A DNA stretch of 64,000 nucleotides from an uncultured beta proteobacterium (GCA_903828235.1 CAIKLM010000122.1:1-64000); one strand, 5' to 3'; shown: positions 1 through 9,803, counted from the first letter of the stretch. Program-made: numbers and translations. The notes: generated by a model not told the origin, from the sequence alone.

Positions 1-30
1 CCTTAGGCGGTGTCCAGGCCCCTACCGATT

Positions 31-105
31 TGGCGCGACCGGCAGGGATCGAACCTGCAACGCAGCCTTCGGAGGGCTGCATGATATCCATTTCACCACG
101 GTCGC
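31..105 (-). tRNA. tRNA-Arg (anticodon CCG)
   Basis: Read on the minus strand, the acceptor stem GCGACCG pairs with CGGTCGC. The T arm is GCAGG-TTCGATC-CCTGC. The anticodon stem CAGCC/GGCTG encloses the loop CTCCGAA, giving anticodon CCG, which decodes CGG as arginine. The 3' CCA is encoded (its complement is bases 31-33). CGG is heavily used in GC-rich genomes, consistent with a dedicated tRNA. tRNA 3' ends are common integration sites, but no integrase lies nearby in the window. Confidence 0.93.
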
Positions 106-267
106 CGCGCGGCTGAGCCGGCGATTCTAGCCCGCGGCGGCCCGGTGTCAGGCTGCTGCAGGGGCGGCTTCTATAATCGACCGGTTTTGTCCGGCGCAGC
201 CGCCGCGTGGGCCCAGGCCCCGGCAGCCGCGCCGCCCGCAGCACCCGAGCAGCATCACGGCACCACG

Positions 268-804
268 ATGAGCGAGCAGCACCCCGCGCCCGAATCCCAC
301 GACGGCCCCCACGAAGGCCCGATCCGCACCCCCAAGCAGCTGATCGCGACCGTGATCGCGTCGTTCGCGGTGCCGGTGGTGGCGATCATCATGCTCGCCA
401 ACTACGTCGACTTCGGCGCCAAGCCGGCCGCCGGCACTGCGGCGCTGGCCGAGGAGGCCGTGGCCAAGCGCATCCAGCGCGTGGGCACGGTCGAGATCCG
501 CGACGCCTCGGCCCCCGCCGTGCTGCGCACCGGCGAGCAGGTTTACCAGGCGGCCTGCACGGCCTGCCACGCCGCCGGCGCGCCCAAGACGGGCGACGCC
601 GCCGCCTGGGCCCCGCGCATCAAGACGGGCTACGAGGCGCTGCTGAACTCGGCGCTCAAGGGCAAGGGCGCCATGGCCGCGCAGGGTGGCGGCGAGTACA
701 GCGACGTCGAGATCGGCCGCGCCGTCGTCTACCTGGCCAACAAGTCGGGAGGCAACCTGCCCGAGCCGGCCGCTCCGGCGCCGGCCGCCGCGGCCTCGAA
801 GTGA
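268..804 (+). CDS. Membrane-anchored class I cytochrome c (cytochrome c5-like)
   Basis: A 178-residue protein. An N-terminal polar stretch is followed by one hydrophobic segment (about residues 25-45, IATVIASFAVPVVAIIMLAN), which acts as a membrane anchor. A single haem-binding motif CTACH lies in the context QAACTACHAAG. Downstream, the GKGAMAAQGGG stretch supplies the probable Met axial ligand region typical of short c5-type cytochromes. The tail is Ala/Pro-rich. The start MSEQH at 268 is preferred over the upstream in-frame ATG at 145 because the extra 41 residues look like non-coding GC-rich translation. Likely role: electron transfer in the periplasm to a terminal oxidase. No close operon partner; the next gene is convergent. 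Confidence 0.86.
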   Translation: MSEQHPAPESHDGPHEGPIRTPKQLIATVIASFAVPVVAIIMLANYVDFGAKPAAGTAALAEEAVAKRIQRVGTVEIRDASAPAVLRTGEQVYQAACTACHAAGAPKTGDAAAWAPRIKTGYEALLNSALKGKGAMAAQGGGEYSDVEIGRAVVYLANKSGGNLPEPAAPAPAAAASK

Positions 805-823
805 GCCCGGCGCCGCGGCCCGT

Positions 824-1393
824 TCAGGCCTGCGGCAGCAGCTGGTAGCCAAAGCGCGCAGGCATCTGCGCGAACGGCAGTTCGACGGGCGCCCAGGCGC
901 CCGTTTCGTCTTTCCCGGGGTCCTGCCCGGCCCCTTCCTGCAGCGCCGCTTCCACTGCGCACGCGGCCAGCGCCATGTCGGCCGTGTGCACCAGGCCGAA
1001 GCCCAGCGCGGTGTGGGCGAAAAGGCGCCCGTGTTCGTCCAGCCACGCCTGCTGCAGCGCGCCAGCGGCCTGCCCGGTGTGGGCCACCAGCGGGTAGCCC
1101 GGCGCGTCCTGCACGCGCCACACGTAGGGCGCGGCCTCGAGCTGCACGTACACGCGCTGCGGGCCGTTCTGGAAGAACCAGGCGCCGCGCTCGTCGGCCG
1201 CGTAGTTGCGGTGGATGAACTCGCGCAGCTTCTCGTGCGTGATGCGGCTGCCCTTGACGGCGGGGAAGGGTCCGGCCCGCTGCACGCGCTCGTCGCGCAT
1301 GTACCACTCGCCGCGCGCGTCCAGCGCCAGCCAGCCGTGGCAGTGCGGCACGTGGGGCCACTTCCTCAGCGCCGCCTTGACGATCTCGTCCAT
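824..1393 (-). CDS. Conserved hypothetical protein of a betaproteobacterial DUF family
   Basis: A 189-residue soluble protein beginning MDEIVKAALRKWPHVPHCHGWLALDARGEWYMRD. This pattern recalls a small DUF family found in Burkholderiales (DUF2946 or a near relative by memory, not verified). No signal peptide or membrane segment is evident. It lies 14 bp downstream of the YheT-type hydrolase gene on the same strand, so the two are probably co-transcribed. The start was chosen at the Met preceding the conserved DEIVK motif. Function unknown; the GWLAL and WFFQNGPQRVYV strings suggest a compact beta-rich fold, which is inference only. Confidence 0.75.
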   Translation of the reverse strand: MDEIVKAALRKWPHVPHCHGWLALDARGEWYMRDERVQRAGPFPAVKGSRITHEKLREFIHRNYAADERGAWFFQNGPQRVYVQLEAAPYVWRVQDAPGYPLVAHTGQAAGALQQAWLDEHGRLFAHTALGFGLVHTADMALAACAVEAALQEGAGQDPGKDETGAWAPVELPFAQMPARFGYQLLPQA

Positions 1394-1407
1394 GGCCCGA
1401 TGCTCGC

Positions 1408-2385
1408 TCAGGCGTGCGCGGCCAGCCAGTCGGCCACGGCCGCGGGCATCTGCTGCACCCGCCCCGGGAAGCCGCCATGCGGAAAGCCCACGTGGCCGCC
1501 GCCCGCCGGCCGCCAGAAGCTGACGAAGCGGCCGGCCTGCTGCGGCCCGGGCAGCTCGTGCGCGGGCACGAAGGGGTCGTTGCCGGCGTTCAGCACCAGC
1601 GCCGGCACGCGCAGCCGCCCCAGGTGCGGCGCCGCCGAGGCGCGCGCCCAGTAGTCGGCCGTGCCGGCGAAGCCGTGCAGCGGCGCCGTGAAGGCGTCGT
1701 CGAAGGCGAAGATGGTGCGTGCCGCGGCCACGCGCTCGCGGTCGAACAGGCCCGGGTGCTGCCGCCACTTCTGCAGCGCCTTGGGGATCATGGTCGACAG
1801 GAACATGCGCGCATAGACGAGCCGGTTGAAGCCGCGGTCGATGGCGCGGCCGGCCGAGGCCAGGTCGATGGGCGAGCACACCGCGGCCACGGCGGCGGCG
1901 GTGGCCGCGGCGGTGTCGCCCGCTTCCTGCGCCCAGCGCAGCAGCGCGTTGCCGCCCAGCGAGATGCCCACCGCCAGCAGCGGCTGCGGGCTCGCGGCGC
2001 GCAGCCGCTGCAGGATCCAGCCGATCTCCTCGAAGTCGCCCGAGTGGTAGGCGCGCGGCCCGCGGTTGAGCTCGCCGCTGCAGCCGCGGAAGTGCGGCAC
2101 GCTGAAGGCCCAGCCGCGCCCGCGCGCCACCGCCGCGAAGGCCTGCGCATATTGGCTGGCGCTGCTGCCCTCCAGGCCGTGGAACAGCACCAGCCGGCGC
2201 GGCGCGGCGGTCGCGCCCGTCAGGTGGTCGACGTCGATGAAGTCGCCGTCGGGCGTGGCCCAGCGCTCGCGATCGAAGTGCGGCGCCTCGCCCTCGAAGC
2301 GGCGCGCGTGCAGCGCGGCCCAGATGGTCTGCGCGTTGCCGCCGGGCAGCCAGAAGGGCGGCCGGTAGTCGAAACCCGCGGCCAT
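1408..2385 (-). CDS. Alpha/beta hydrolase, YheT family
   Basis: A 325-residue cytosolic alpha/beta-hydrolase. The N-terminus FDYRPPFWLPGGNAQTIW is characteristic of YheT-like proteins. The oxyanion-hole region is FHGLEGSS (about residues 70-77) and the nucleophile elbow is GISLGGN, with Ser in the middle. The VPHFRGCSGELNRGPRAYHSGD stretch is another family hallmark. Late Asp (NAGNDPFV) and His (GGHVGFP) complete a Ser-Asp-His triad. The substrate is unknown; family members behave as small esterases. Spacing to both neighbours is only a few bases, suggesting an operon running 2842 to 824. Confidence 0.9.
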   Translation of the reverse strand: MAAGFDYRPPFWLPGGNAQTIWAALHARRFEGEAPHFDRERWATPDGDFIDVDHLTGATAAPRRLVLFHGLEGSSASQYAQAFAAVARGRGWAFSVPHFRGCSGELNRGPRAYHSGDFEEIGWILQRLRAASPQPLLAVGISLGGNALLRWAQEAGDTAAATAAAVAAVCSPIDLASAGRAIDRGFNRLVYARMFLSTMIPKALQKWRQHPGLFDRERVAAARTIFAFDDAFTAPLHGFAGTADYWARASAAPHLGRLRVPALVLNAGNDPFVPAHELPGPQQAGRFVSFWRPAGGGHVGFPHGGFPGRVQQMPAAVADWLAAHA

Positions 2386-2389
2386 GGGG

Positions 2390-2842
2390 TCAGTGAAGGG
2401 TGTTCGGCGCGTCGTGCCGCAGCGGCTCGGCCGGCTCCTGCGGCTCGGCGGGGCTGGCGTGGTGGGCGACGATGCGCCAGCCCCGGCCCGTCTTCACGTA
2501 CACGTTGGTGGCCACCACCCAGCCCACCTGCCGGCCCTCGGGCGAGAGCACCTCGATGCGCTCGACCAGGTGGTGCACCGCGCTGCCCATCTGCTGCAGC
2601 CGGTGCACCTGCTCGGGCATCACCGGGATGCCGCTGCTGGCGAAGATGGCCTCGAAGCTGGCGCGGATGGCCGCCGGCCCCACGAGCCGGCCGCCGCCGC
2701 CCGGGTGCACGCACACCACCTCGTCGTCGTCGGCCCACAGGGCCATCAGCGCGTCGAGGTCGCCACGCTGCAGCGCCTCGTAGAAGGCGGCCTCGACGTC
2801 GTCGGGGCTGGCAAACAGCGCGGCGGCGGGCGGGGGTGGCAT
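2390..2842 (-). CDS. SnoaL-like / nuclear transport factor 2-fold protein
   Basis: A 150-residue protein of the NTF2-like superfamily (SnoaL/DUF4440 type). Features: an N-terminal helix SPDDVEAAFYEALQRGDLDALMALWADDDEVVCVHPGG, the typical RGDLDALMALWADD motif, then strands ending in GRGWRIVAHHAS. Such folds form a small cone-shaped pocket and may be enzymatic or ligand-binding; no catalytic assignment is possible here. It begins just upstream of the YheT hydrolase gene, 4 bp apart, so the two are almost certainly translated from the same transcript. Confidence 0.82.
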   Translation of the reverse strand: MPPPPAAALFASPDDVEAAFYEALQRGDLDALMALWADDDEVVCVHPGGGGRLVGPAAIRASFEAIFASSGIPVMPEQVHRLQQMGSAVHHLVERIEVLSPEGRQVGWVVATNVYVKTGRGWRIVAHHASPAEPQEPAEPLRHDAPNTLH

Positions 2843-2867
2843 GGCGGCGGCCCGGGGTTGCGGCGCT

Positions 2868-3773
2868 TCAGCGGAAGACCACGCACTTGCGGCCGTCGAC
2901 GAGCACGCGGTGCTCCAGGTGCCAGCGCACGGCCCGCGCCAGCACCATGCACTCGATGTCGCGGCCGGCGGCCGTGAAGTCCTCGGCCGACATCGTGTGG
3001 TCCACGCGCTGCACGTCCTGCTCGATGATGGGGCCCTCGTCGAGGTCGGCCGTCACGTAGTGCGCGGTGGCGCCGATGAGCTTGACGCCCCGCGCGTGCG
3101 CCTGGAAGTAGGGCCGCGCGCCCTTGAAGCTGGGCAGGAAGCTGTGGTGGATGTTGATGGCGCGGCCGGCCAGCGCCGTGCACAGCTCGGGGCTCAGGAT
3201 CTGCATGTAGCGCGCGAGCACGACGAGGTCGATGCGCTCGCGCTCGACCAGCGCCTCGACCTCGCGCTCCTGGGCGCGCTTGGCGGCCTCGCGCGAGGCC
3301 GCGGCCGTCGCGCCGCCGGCGGCCGGCAGCGGCAGGTGGTGGAAGGGGATGCCGTAGCTCTCGGCCAGCGAGCGGTGGGTCTCGTGGTTGCTCACGATGG
3401 CCGGGATGTCGGCCGCCAGCGAGCCGCTCTTCCAGCGGAACAGCAGGTCGTTCAGGCAGTGGCCGTGCTGGCTCACCATCAGCAGCACCCGCGGCCGCGC
3501 GGCCAGGGCGTGGAAGCGCGCCGCCATGCCGAACTGCTGCACGGTGTGCGCGAACAGGCCCTGCAGCGTGGCCACGCTGGCCAGCTGCGGCGGCGCCTGG
3601 AAGTGCACGCGCATGAAGAACAGGCCCGACGCACCCTCGCCGTCGAGGTCGCCGAACTGCTGCGAATCGACGATGTTGCAGCCGGCCTGGTACAGCAGGC
3701 CGGAGACCGCGTGCACGATGCCCTTGGCATCGGGGCAGGTCACGGTCAGCACGAATTGGTGGTCAAGGCTCAT
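2868..3773 (-). CDS. purU: Formyltetrahydrofolate deformylase PurU
   Basis: A 301-residue enzyme that hydrolyses 10-formyl-tetrahydrofolate to formate and tetrahydrofolate, balancing one-carbon pools for purine synthesis. An N-terminal ACT domain (LTVTCPDAKGIVHAVSGLLYQAGCNIVDSQQ) is followed by a formyltransferase catalytic domain. Visible catalytic signatures are INIHHSFLPSFKGARPY (catalytic His) and the ATAHYVTADLDEGPIIEQD segment with the conserved Asp. Length matches the family (about 280-300). The start at MSLDHQF gives the ACT domain its usual position. Transcription is divergent from the pullulanase-type gene. Confidence 0.95.
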   Translation of the reverse strand: MSLDHQFVLTVTCPDAKGIVHAVSGLLYQAGCNIVDSQQFGDLDGEGASGLFFMRVHFQAPPQLASVATLQGLFAHTVQQFGMAARFHALAARPRVLLMVSQHGHCLNDLLFRWKSGSLAADIPAIVSNHETHRSLAESYGIPFHHLPLPAAGGATAAASREAAKRAQEREVEALVERERIDLVVLARYMQILSPELCTALAGRAINIHHSFLPSFKGARPYFQAHARGVKLIGATAHYVTADLDEGPIIEQDVQRVDHTMSAEDFTAAGRDIECMVLARAVRWHLEHRVLVDGRKCVVFR

Positions 3774-3833
3774 CGGCCGGGATTGTAGGGATCGCCCTGA
3801 TGCCGCCCTGGGAACGGGCCGCCAGGGCCGAAT

Positions 3834-3929
3834 ATGTAGTTTGGCTACTAAATCTGTGGCGACTACAGGGCAACTACACGGGCTTGGCGCGGGTTTGCCC
3901 GGTGTAAGCATGTAGTTTTGCTTCAATAG
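3834..3929. repeat. Intergenic hairpin and duplicated TGTAGTTT motif between divergent genes
   Basis: The purU-pullulanase divergent intergenic region contains ATGTAGTTTGGCTACTAAAT at 3834 and a related copy ATGTAGTTTTGCTTCAATAG at 3910. Between them is a hairpin with arms ACACGGGC (3876-3883) and GCCCGGTGT (3897-3905). Since both flanking genes point outward this is not a shared terminator; it may hold promoter or operator elements or be a short interspersed repeat. AT content is clearly above the neighbouring coding DNA. Confidence 0.45.
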
Positions 3930-3959
3930 CATGCGCGGCGATCGCTGGAGAGTCGACCG

Positions 3960-6900
3960 ATGACGCTGTTGTGGAACGGGCTGCGCGCCCGCCTGGCCCC
4001 GTGCTTCGCGGGCCTGATGCTGGTGCTGTTGGCCGCTTGCGGCGGCGGGGGTGGTGGTGGGGCCGAGACGCCGGCGCCGCCCCCGCCGCCGCCGACCGAC
4101 GCGCGGCTGGCCCTGGGCGACGGCGCCTGGCAGACCGTGCTGAGCGCCGTGCCCACGGCGCCGGGCGGCGGCGGGGGCGGCGGAGGCGGAGGCGGAGGCG
4201 GCGCCACGCCCACCACGCTGACCATCCACTACAAGCGCACCGCCGGCGACTACGACGGCTGGACGCTGCACACCTGGGACGCCGCCGTCGAGACCACCTG
4301 GACGGCCGGCCGCGTGGGCACGGCCACGGCCTTCGGCCGCAGCTACGAGGTGCCACTGTCGGCCACCAGCGGCAGCGTCGGCTACATCTTCCACAAGGGC
4401 GACGACAAGGACCACGGCGGCGCCGACCAGCGCTACACGCTGCAGCCCGGCCGCAACGAGATCTGGCGCATCCAGGGCGACCCCGCCACCTACACGCGCA
4501 ACCCCGAGGGCGCCGCCACGCCCGACATCCGCACGCTGCGCGTGCACTACAAGCGCTTCGCGGGCGATTACGCCGGCTGGGGCCTGCACCTGTGGCCCAC
4601 GAGCGGCATCGACACCAGCCGCCTGCCGGCGGGCGTGGCCATCGACCAGTGGACCAACCCCGTGCGCTTCGAGCAGATGCCCGGCTACGCCGCCGGCAGC
4701 GGCGAGGTGGTGTTCGACATCCCGGTGCTCAACCCCACGGGCGACGCCACGCGCACCGGCGTGGAGTTCATCATCCACGGCCTGCCGCCCAACCAGGACG
4801 ACAAGGACGGCCGGCCCGACAACATCCGCGTCGCCTTCGGCAGCCTCACGATCAGCGGCCAGGTGGGGCAGGTGTGGCTGGTGCAGGGTGACCCCACCGT
4901 CTACCTGAGCCCGCCCGACACGCGCCGCGCCAGCACGCGCGACGCGCGCGCCTTCTGGCTCGACCGCTCGCTCATCCAGTGGCCGCGCGTGGCCGCCGGC
5001 GGCACGGTGAAGCTCTACCACTCGGCCACCGGGCAGATCGCGGCACCGCTGGACGGCACCGTCAGCGGGGCCGACGGCGCCGTCACGCTCGGCGTCTTCA
5101 CCGGCAGCGTGCCGGCGGCGCTGCGCGAGCGCTTCAAGTGGATCGACGCCGGCGCCGTGTTCAGCGTGCCCGCGGCCGACCGGGCGCGCGTGCCGGCGCT
5201 GCTGAAGAGCCAGATCGTCATCGTCCAGGAAGACGCCGCCGGCAAGGTGCAGAACGCCACCACGCTGCAGACGCCGGGCGTGCTCGACGACCTGTACGCC
5301 ACGGCCGCCGACGTGCGCGACCTCGGCGTGAGCGTGGGCGGCTTCGGCACGCGCTTCAAGCTGTGGGCGCCGACGGCGCAGAAGGTCTACGTCTTCACCT
5401 ACGAGACGCCCACCAGCGCCGCCGCCACCGTCGACGAGATGGAGATGGACCCCGCCACCGGCGTGTGGAGCGCCACGCGCGCGGCCGACCTCAGCGGCCG
5501 TTACTACCGCTACGGCGTGGAGGTGTTCGTGCGCGGCGTGGGCGTGGTGCGCAACCTCGTCACCGACCCGTACTCCGTGAGCCTGTCCACCAACAGCAAG
5601 CGCAGCTGGATCGGGAGCCTGCAGTCGCCGGCCACCAAGCCGGCGGGCTGGGACGCCTCGGCCGTGCCCGCGCGCGTGGCCGCCGCCACCGACATGGTGG
5701 TGTACGAGCTGCACCTGCGCGACTTCTCGGCGGGCGACACCACCGTGCCGGCGGCCGAGCGCGGCAAGTACACGGCCTTCGCGCGCAGCGACAGCGCCGG
5801 CATGCGCCACCTGCGCGCCCTGGCCGAGGCCGGCGTGACCGACGTGCACCTGCTGCCGGTGTTCGACATCGCCAGCGTGCCCGAGACCGGCTGCACCACG
5901 CCCAGCCCGGGCGGCGCGCCCGACAGCGAGGCGCAGCAGGCGGCCGTGAGCGCCGGCGCCGCTGGCGACTGCTTCAACTGGGGCTACGACCCGCTGCACT
6001 TCAACGCCCCCGAGGGCAGCTACAGCAGCAACCCGGCCGACGGCGCGGCGCGCGTGCGCGAGTTCCGCCAGATGGTGATGGGCCTGCACGCCGCCGGCCT
6101 GCGCGTGGGCATGGACGTGGTCTACAACCACACCACCGCCAGCGGCCAGAACGAGAACAGCGTGCTCGACCGCGTGGTGCCGGGCTACTACCACCGGCTC
6201 ACGGCCGACGGCACGGTCACCAACAGCACCTGCTGCGACAACACGGCGCCCGAGCACCGGATGATGGGCCAGCTGATGATCGACTCGGCAGCGCTGTGGG
6301 CGCGCGAGTACAGGATCGCCAGCTTCCGCTTCGACCTGATGGGCCACCTGCCGCGCCCGGTGATGGAGAGCCTGCGCGACGCGGTCAACGCCGCCGCCGG
6401 CCGCGAGGTGCAGCTGTTCGGCGAGGGCTGGAACTTCGGCGAGGTGGTCAACGACGCGCGCTTCGTGCAGGCGCGGCAGGGCGGCCTGGCCGGCAGCCGC
6501 ATCGGTGCCTTCGGCGACAAGCTGCGCGACGCCGTGCGCGGCGGCGGCTGCTGCGACAGCGGCGGCGCGCTCGTCTCCGAGCAGGGCTGGGTCAACGGCC
6601 TGCACTACGCGCCCAACGCCAGCGCCGGCAGCCGGCCGCTGAACGACCTGCGCTGGCGCGGCGACCTCATCAAGGGCGGCCTGGCCGGCAGCATCGAGGA
6701 CTTCACGCTGCTCACGCACTGGGACGCCACCGTGCAGCTGAAGGACCTGGGCGGCGTTGGCTTCGCGCGCCAGCCCGACGAGGTGGTGAACTACGTCGAG
6801 AACCACGACAACCTGACGCTGTACGACATCAACGCGCTCAAGTTGCCGCGCGGCACCAGCGCCGCCGACCGGGCGCGCGCGCAGATCCTGGGCGTCTCCA

Positions 6901-7514
6901 CCGTGGCCTTCGCGCAGGGCATCGCCTACGTGCACGCGGGCGTGGAGTTCCTGCGCAGCAAGAGCCTGGACCGCAACAGCTACGACAGCGGCGACTGGTT
7001 CAACGCCTACGATCCCACGGGCGCCACGCACAACTTCGGCGTCGGCCTGCCGCGCGCGGCCGACAACGGCGCCGACTGGGCGCTGCTGCGGCCCTTCCTG
7101 GCCGATGCCTCGCTGAAGATGGACGCCGGCACCATCGCGTGGACGCAGGGCGCCTTCAAGGACCTGCTGAAGATCCGGGCCAGCACGACGTTGCTGCGGC
7201 TGCGCACGGCGGCCGACATCCGCGCCCGCCTGCGCTTCCACAACCTGGGTTCATCGCAGCAGCCCACGCTGCTGGTGGGCCACGTCGACGGCGCGGGCTA
7301 CGCCGGCGCCAACTTCGCCGAGCTGGCCTACTTCATCAACGCCGGCCTGGGCGACGCGACCGTGGCGGTGCCGGCGCTGGCCGGCAAGGCCTTCGAGCTG
7401 CACCCGGTGCACGTGACCGGCACCGACCGACGCGCCGCCACGGCCACCGTGGCCACGGCCAGCGGCAGCTTCACGATCCCGGCGCGCACCGCGGTGGTCT
7501 TCGTCGTGCGCTGA
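3960..7514 (+). CDS. Secreted pullulanase-type alpha-1,6-glucosidase lipoprotein (GH13)
   Basis: A 1184-residue lipoprotein that debranches alpha-1,6 links in pullulan, glycogen or starch. The signal peptide ends in a lipobox, VLLAAC, followed by a Gly run. Two pullulanase-associated carbohydrate modules start at [17 protein letters not shown] and [17 protein letters not shown], each with KxxAGDYxGWxLHxW. A central domain and a CBM48-like module ([20 protein letters not shown]) lead into the GH13 barrel. Conserved GH13 regions are visible: GMDVVYNHT (region I), FRFDLMGHL with the nucleophile Asp (II), GEGWNFGEV with the acid Glu (III) and YVENHDN (IV). A beta-sandwich ends the protein. A second poly-Gly tract sits before the first module. 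Confidence 0.93.
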   Translation: MTLLWNGLRARLAPCFAGLMLVLLAACGGGGGGGAETPAPPPPPPTDARLALGDGAWQTVLSAVPTAPGGGGGGGGGGGGGATPTTLTIHYKRTAGDYDGWTLHTWDAAVETTWTAGRVGTATAFGRSYEVPLSATSGSVGYIFHKGDDKDHGGADQRYTLQPGRNEIWRIQGDPATYTRNPEGAATPDIRTLRVHYKRFAGDYAGWGLHLWPTSGIDTSRLPAGVAIDQWTNPVRFEQMPGYAAGSGEVVFDIPVLNPTGDATRTGVEFIIHGLPPNQDDKDGRPDNIRVAFGSLTISGQVGQVWLVQGDPTVYLSPPDTRRASTRDARAFWLDRSLIQWPRVAAGGTVKLYHSATGQIAAPLDGTVSGADGAVTLGVFTGSVPAALRERFKWIDAGAVFSVPAADRARVPALLKSQIVIVQEDAAGKVQNATTLQTPGVLDDLYATAADVRDLGVSVGGFGTRFKLWAPTAQKVYVFTYETPTSAAATVDEMEMDPATGVWSATRAADLSGRYYRYGVEVFVRGVGVVRNLVTDPYSVSLSTNSKRSWIGSLQSPATKPAGWDASAVPARVAAATDMVVYELHLRDFSAGDTTVPAAERGKYTAFARSDSAGMRHLRALAEAGVTDVHLLPVFDIASVPETGCTTPSPGGAPDSEAQQAAVSAGAAGDCFNWGYDPLHFNAPEGSYSSNPADGAARVREFRQMVMGLHAAGLRVGMDVVYNHTTASGQNENSVLDRVVPGYYHRLTADGTVTNSTCCDNTAPEHRMMGQLMIDSAALWAREYRIASFRFDLMGHLPRPVMESLRDAVNAAAGREVQLFGEGWNFGEVVNDARFVQARQGGLAGSRIGAFGDKLRDAVRGGGCCDSGGALVSEQGWVNGLHYAPNASAGSRPLNDLRWRGDLIKGGLAGSIEDFTLLTHWDATVQLKDLGGVGFARQPDEVVNYVENHDNLTLYDINALKLPRGTSAADRARAQILGVSTVAFAQGIAYVHAGVEFLRSKSLDRNSYDSGDWFNAYDPTGATHNFGVGLPRAADNGADWALLRPFLADASLKMDAGTIAWTQGAFKDLLKIRASTTLLRLRTAADIRARLRFHNLGSSQQPTLLVGHVDGAGYAGANFAELAYFINAGLGDATVAVPALAGKAFELHPVHVTGTDRRAATATVATASGSFTIPARTAVVFVVR

Positions 7515-7604
7515 TCGCCGAATCCCCGACCGGGGCCCGCGCAGCCCCGGCTGTGGCATCCTGCCGGGCTCGGCCGCCGAGGGCGGCGCGCGACGGGGTG
7601 CCCG

Positions 7605-8606
7605 ATGAACAGCATGGACGTGGAAGTGGTCCGCACCGCGATGGACTGGATGAACCGGGGCCATCGCGTCGTGCTCGGCACGGTGGTGCGCACCTGGGGA
7701 TCGAGCCCGCGCCCGCCGGGCAGCCTGATGATCATCCGCGACGACGGGCAGGTGGCCGGTTCCGTCTCGGGCGGCTGCATCGAGGACGACCTGATCGACC
7801 GCGTCAAGCGCGGCGAACTGGCGCTGCGCCTGCCGCAGGCCACGACCTACGGCGCCAGCGCCGAGGAGGCGCAGCGCTTCGGCCTGCCCTGCGGCGGCAC
7901 GGTGCAGATCGTGCTGGAGCCGCTGAACGCCGGCAGCCGCCTGCGCGAGCTGCTGGCCGCCATCGAGGAGCACCGCGTCGTGCGCCGCCGGCTGGAGCTG
8001 TCCACGGGGCTGGTCTCGCTGGCGCCCAACCTGCAGGGCGACGAGGTGCTGTTCGATGGCAAGGCGCTCGAGACCGTGCACGGCCCGCGCCTGCGCCTGC
8101 TCGTCATCGGCGGCGGGCAGCTCAGCCGCTACCTGGCCAGCTTCGCGGTGATGCTCGACTACCGCGTCACCGTTTGCGACCCCCGCGACGAGTACCACGA
8201 GGGCTGGGAGGCGATGGAGGGCGTGACGCTGTCGCGCCAGATGCCCGACGACCTCGTCATCGCCATGCACCTCGACGCCATGAGCGCCGTGGTGGCCGTG
8301 ACGCACGACCCCAAGCTCGACGACCTGGCGCTGATGGAGGCGCTGAAGACGCCGGCCTTCTACGTCGGCGCGCTGGGCTCGCGCCGCAACAACGACAGCC
8401 GCCGCCTGCGCCTGCTGGACTTCGACGTCAGCCGCGACGAGGTGGCGCGGCTGCGCGGCCCCGTGGGCCTGAACGTGGGCGGGCTGACGCCGCCGGAGAT
8501 CGCCATGAGCATCGTCGCCGAGATGACGGCGGTGCGCCGCGGCGTCGACCTGGCAGGGCCGCTGACGGACTGGTCGGCCTCCGAGACGGCCTGCCGCACG
8601 GCCTGA
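7605..8606 (+). CDS. XdhC/CoxI family protein
   Basis: A 333-residue protein of the XdhC family, which in other bacteria binds molybdenum cofactor and promotes its sulfuration and insertion into xanthine dehydrogenase-like enzymes. Signatures are VVLGTVVRTWGSSPRPPGSLMII and GSVSGGCIEDDL in the N-terminal domain, the GLPCGGTVQIVLEP motif with the conserved Cys, and a C-terminal Rossmann part (LVIGGGQLSRYLASFAVMLDYRVTVCDPR). AVVAVTHDPKLDD and YVGALGSRRNN are also typical. No molybdenum hydroxylase genes lie nearby, so its client enzyme is elsewhere or unknown. Confidence 0.9.
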   Translation: MNSMDVEVVRTAMDWMNRGHRVVLGTVVRTWGSSPRPPGSLMIIRDDGQVAGSVSGGCIEDDLIDRVKRGELALRLPQATTYGASAEEAQRFGLPCGGTVQIVLEPLNAGSRLRELLAAIEEHRVVRRRLELSTGLVSLAPNLQGDEVLFDGKALETVHGPRLRLLVIGGGQLSRYLASFAVMLDYRVTVCDPRDEYHEGWEAMEGVTLSRQMPDDLVIAMHLDAMSAVVAVTHDPKLDDLALMEALKTPAFYVGALGSRRNNDSRRLRLLDFDVSRDEVARLRGPVGLNVGGLTPPEIAMSIVAEMTAVRRGVDLAGPLTDWSASETACRTA

Positions 8607-8627
8607 GCGGCGCGGGCCCGCGGCGGC

Positions 8628-9803
8628 ATGGCCACCGAGAGCGACCCCTCCCGCTTCGCCCCGGCGGGCGACGACGGCGAGCGCACCATGATCCGGGTGC
8701 CGCGCAGCCGCATCACGGTGGCGGCGCCGCGCACGGCCTGGGTGCACGACCTCGTCTACACCGACGAAGCCGGCGCCGTGCAGCGCCAGCGCCTGCAGCC
8801 CGGCGTGCCGGTGCGCATCGGCCGGCGCGCGCCCGCGGAGCTGCAGTTCCGCGACGCCGAGGTCTCGGGCCTGCACTGCGAGCTGCAGCTGCACGGTGAC
8901 GAGCTCGTGGTCGTCGACCGCGGCAGCACCAACGGCACCTTCGTCGACGGCCGGCGCATCCACGGCCCCGAGCCCGTGCCGCACGGCGGCGTGCTGCAGG
9001 TGGGCAAGCAGACCCTGAAGCACGAGTTCCGCGACGAGCACGAGCTGGTGCAGAGCCAGGAGCTCGACCGCGACCTGGCGCGCGCCAGCCACTACGTGCA
9101 GAGCCTGCTGCCGCCGCCGCTGCTGCACGGGCCGGTGCGCGTGCAGTGGCACTACCAGCCCTCGGCCCGCGTGGGTGGCGACGCCTTCGGCTACCACCAC
9201 CTCGACGAGCACCGGCTCGTGCTGTACCTGGCCGACGTCTCCGGCCACGGTGTCGGCGCGGCCATGCACGGCGTGGCGGTGTTCAACACGCTGCGGCAGC
9301 AGAGCCTGCCGGGGGTGGACTTCGCCGACCCCGCGCAGGTGCTGGCGCGGCTGAACGACCAGTACCCGATGGACGGCCACGGCGGCATGTTTTTCACCAT
9401 CTGGTACGGCGTGCTGGACCTGCGCACGCTGGAGATCGAGTTCGCCGCCGCCGGCCAGCACCCGGCCTACGTGGCGCGGCCGGGCCGCGACGGGCTGCTG
9501 CCGCTGGTGACGCGCAACCTCGTCATCGGCGCCATGCCCGGCATGGCCTACGCCAAGGCGCGCGCGCAGCTGGCGCGGGGCGACCGGCTGTACCTGTTCA
9601 GCGACGGCGTGTTCGAGATCGTCACGCGCGAGGGCCTCACCTGGCAGATCGACGACTTCCTGCCGCTGCTGGGCCGCCCGCCCGCCCCCGCCGCCGACGG
9701 CGTGGCCACCGAGGCCGGGCAGCTGTACCGCACCGTTCGGGGGCTTGCGCGGCCGGGCCCGCTGGACGATGATTTTTCGATGGTGGTCGCCCAGCTGGCC
9801 TGA
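8628..9803 (+). CDS. FHA domain-SpoIIE-type PP2C phosphatase
   Basis: A 391-residue signalling protein. An N-terminal forkhead-associated domain (about residues 60-120, with IGRRAPAE and GSTNGTFVDGRRI) binds phosphothreonine. A short linker leads to a SpoIIE/RsbU-like serine phosphatase domain (PSARVGGDAFGYHHLDEHRLVLYLADVSGHGVGAAM and the C-terminal LYLFSDGVFEIV). The acidic metal-binding residues are present in GGDAF, ADVSGHG and SDGVFE. It is followed by an STAS antagonist and an anti-sigma kinase, so it probably dephosphorylates the STAS protein in a partner-switching circuit. The start is the first in-frame ATG. Confidence 0.9.
   Translation: MATESDPSRFAPAGDDGERTMIRVPRSRITVAAPRTAWVHDLVYTDEAGAVQRQRLQPGVPVRIGRRAPAELQFRDAEVSGLHCELQLHGDELVVVDRGSTNGTFVDGRRIHGPEPVPHGGVLQVGKQTLKHEFRDEHELVQSQELDRDLARASHYVQSLLPPPLLHGPVRVQWHYQPSARVGGDAFGYHHLDEHRLVLYLADVSGHGVGAAMHGVAVFNTLRQQSLPGVDFADPAQVLARLNDQYPMDGHGGMFFTIWYGVLDLRTLEIEFAAAGQHPAYVARPGRDGLLPLVTRNLVIGAMPGMAYAKARAQLARGDRLYLFSDGVFEIVTREGLTWQIDDFLPLLGRPPAPAADGVATEAGQLYRTVRGLARPGPLDDDFSMVVAQLA

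Noticed and set aside
2868..7241. A 1457-residue minus-strand frame spanning the pullulanase-type gene
   Set aside because: Only its last 301 residues (PurU) are real; the rest is antisense of the GH13 gene and has His/Ala/Arg/Val-biased composition typical of GC-rich shadow frames.
4979..8899. A 1306-residue plus-strand frame
   Set aside because: Arg/Ala/Gly-rich frame-shifted shadow of the pullulanase-type and XdhC genes; no domain signatures.
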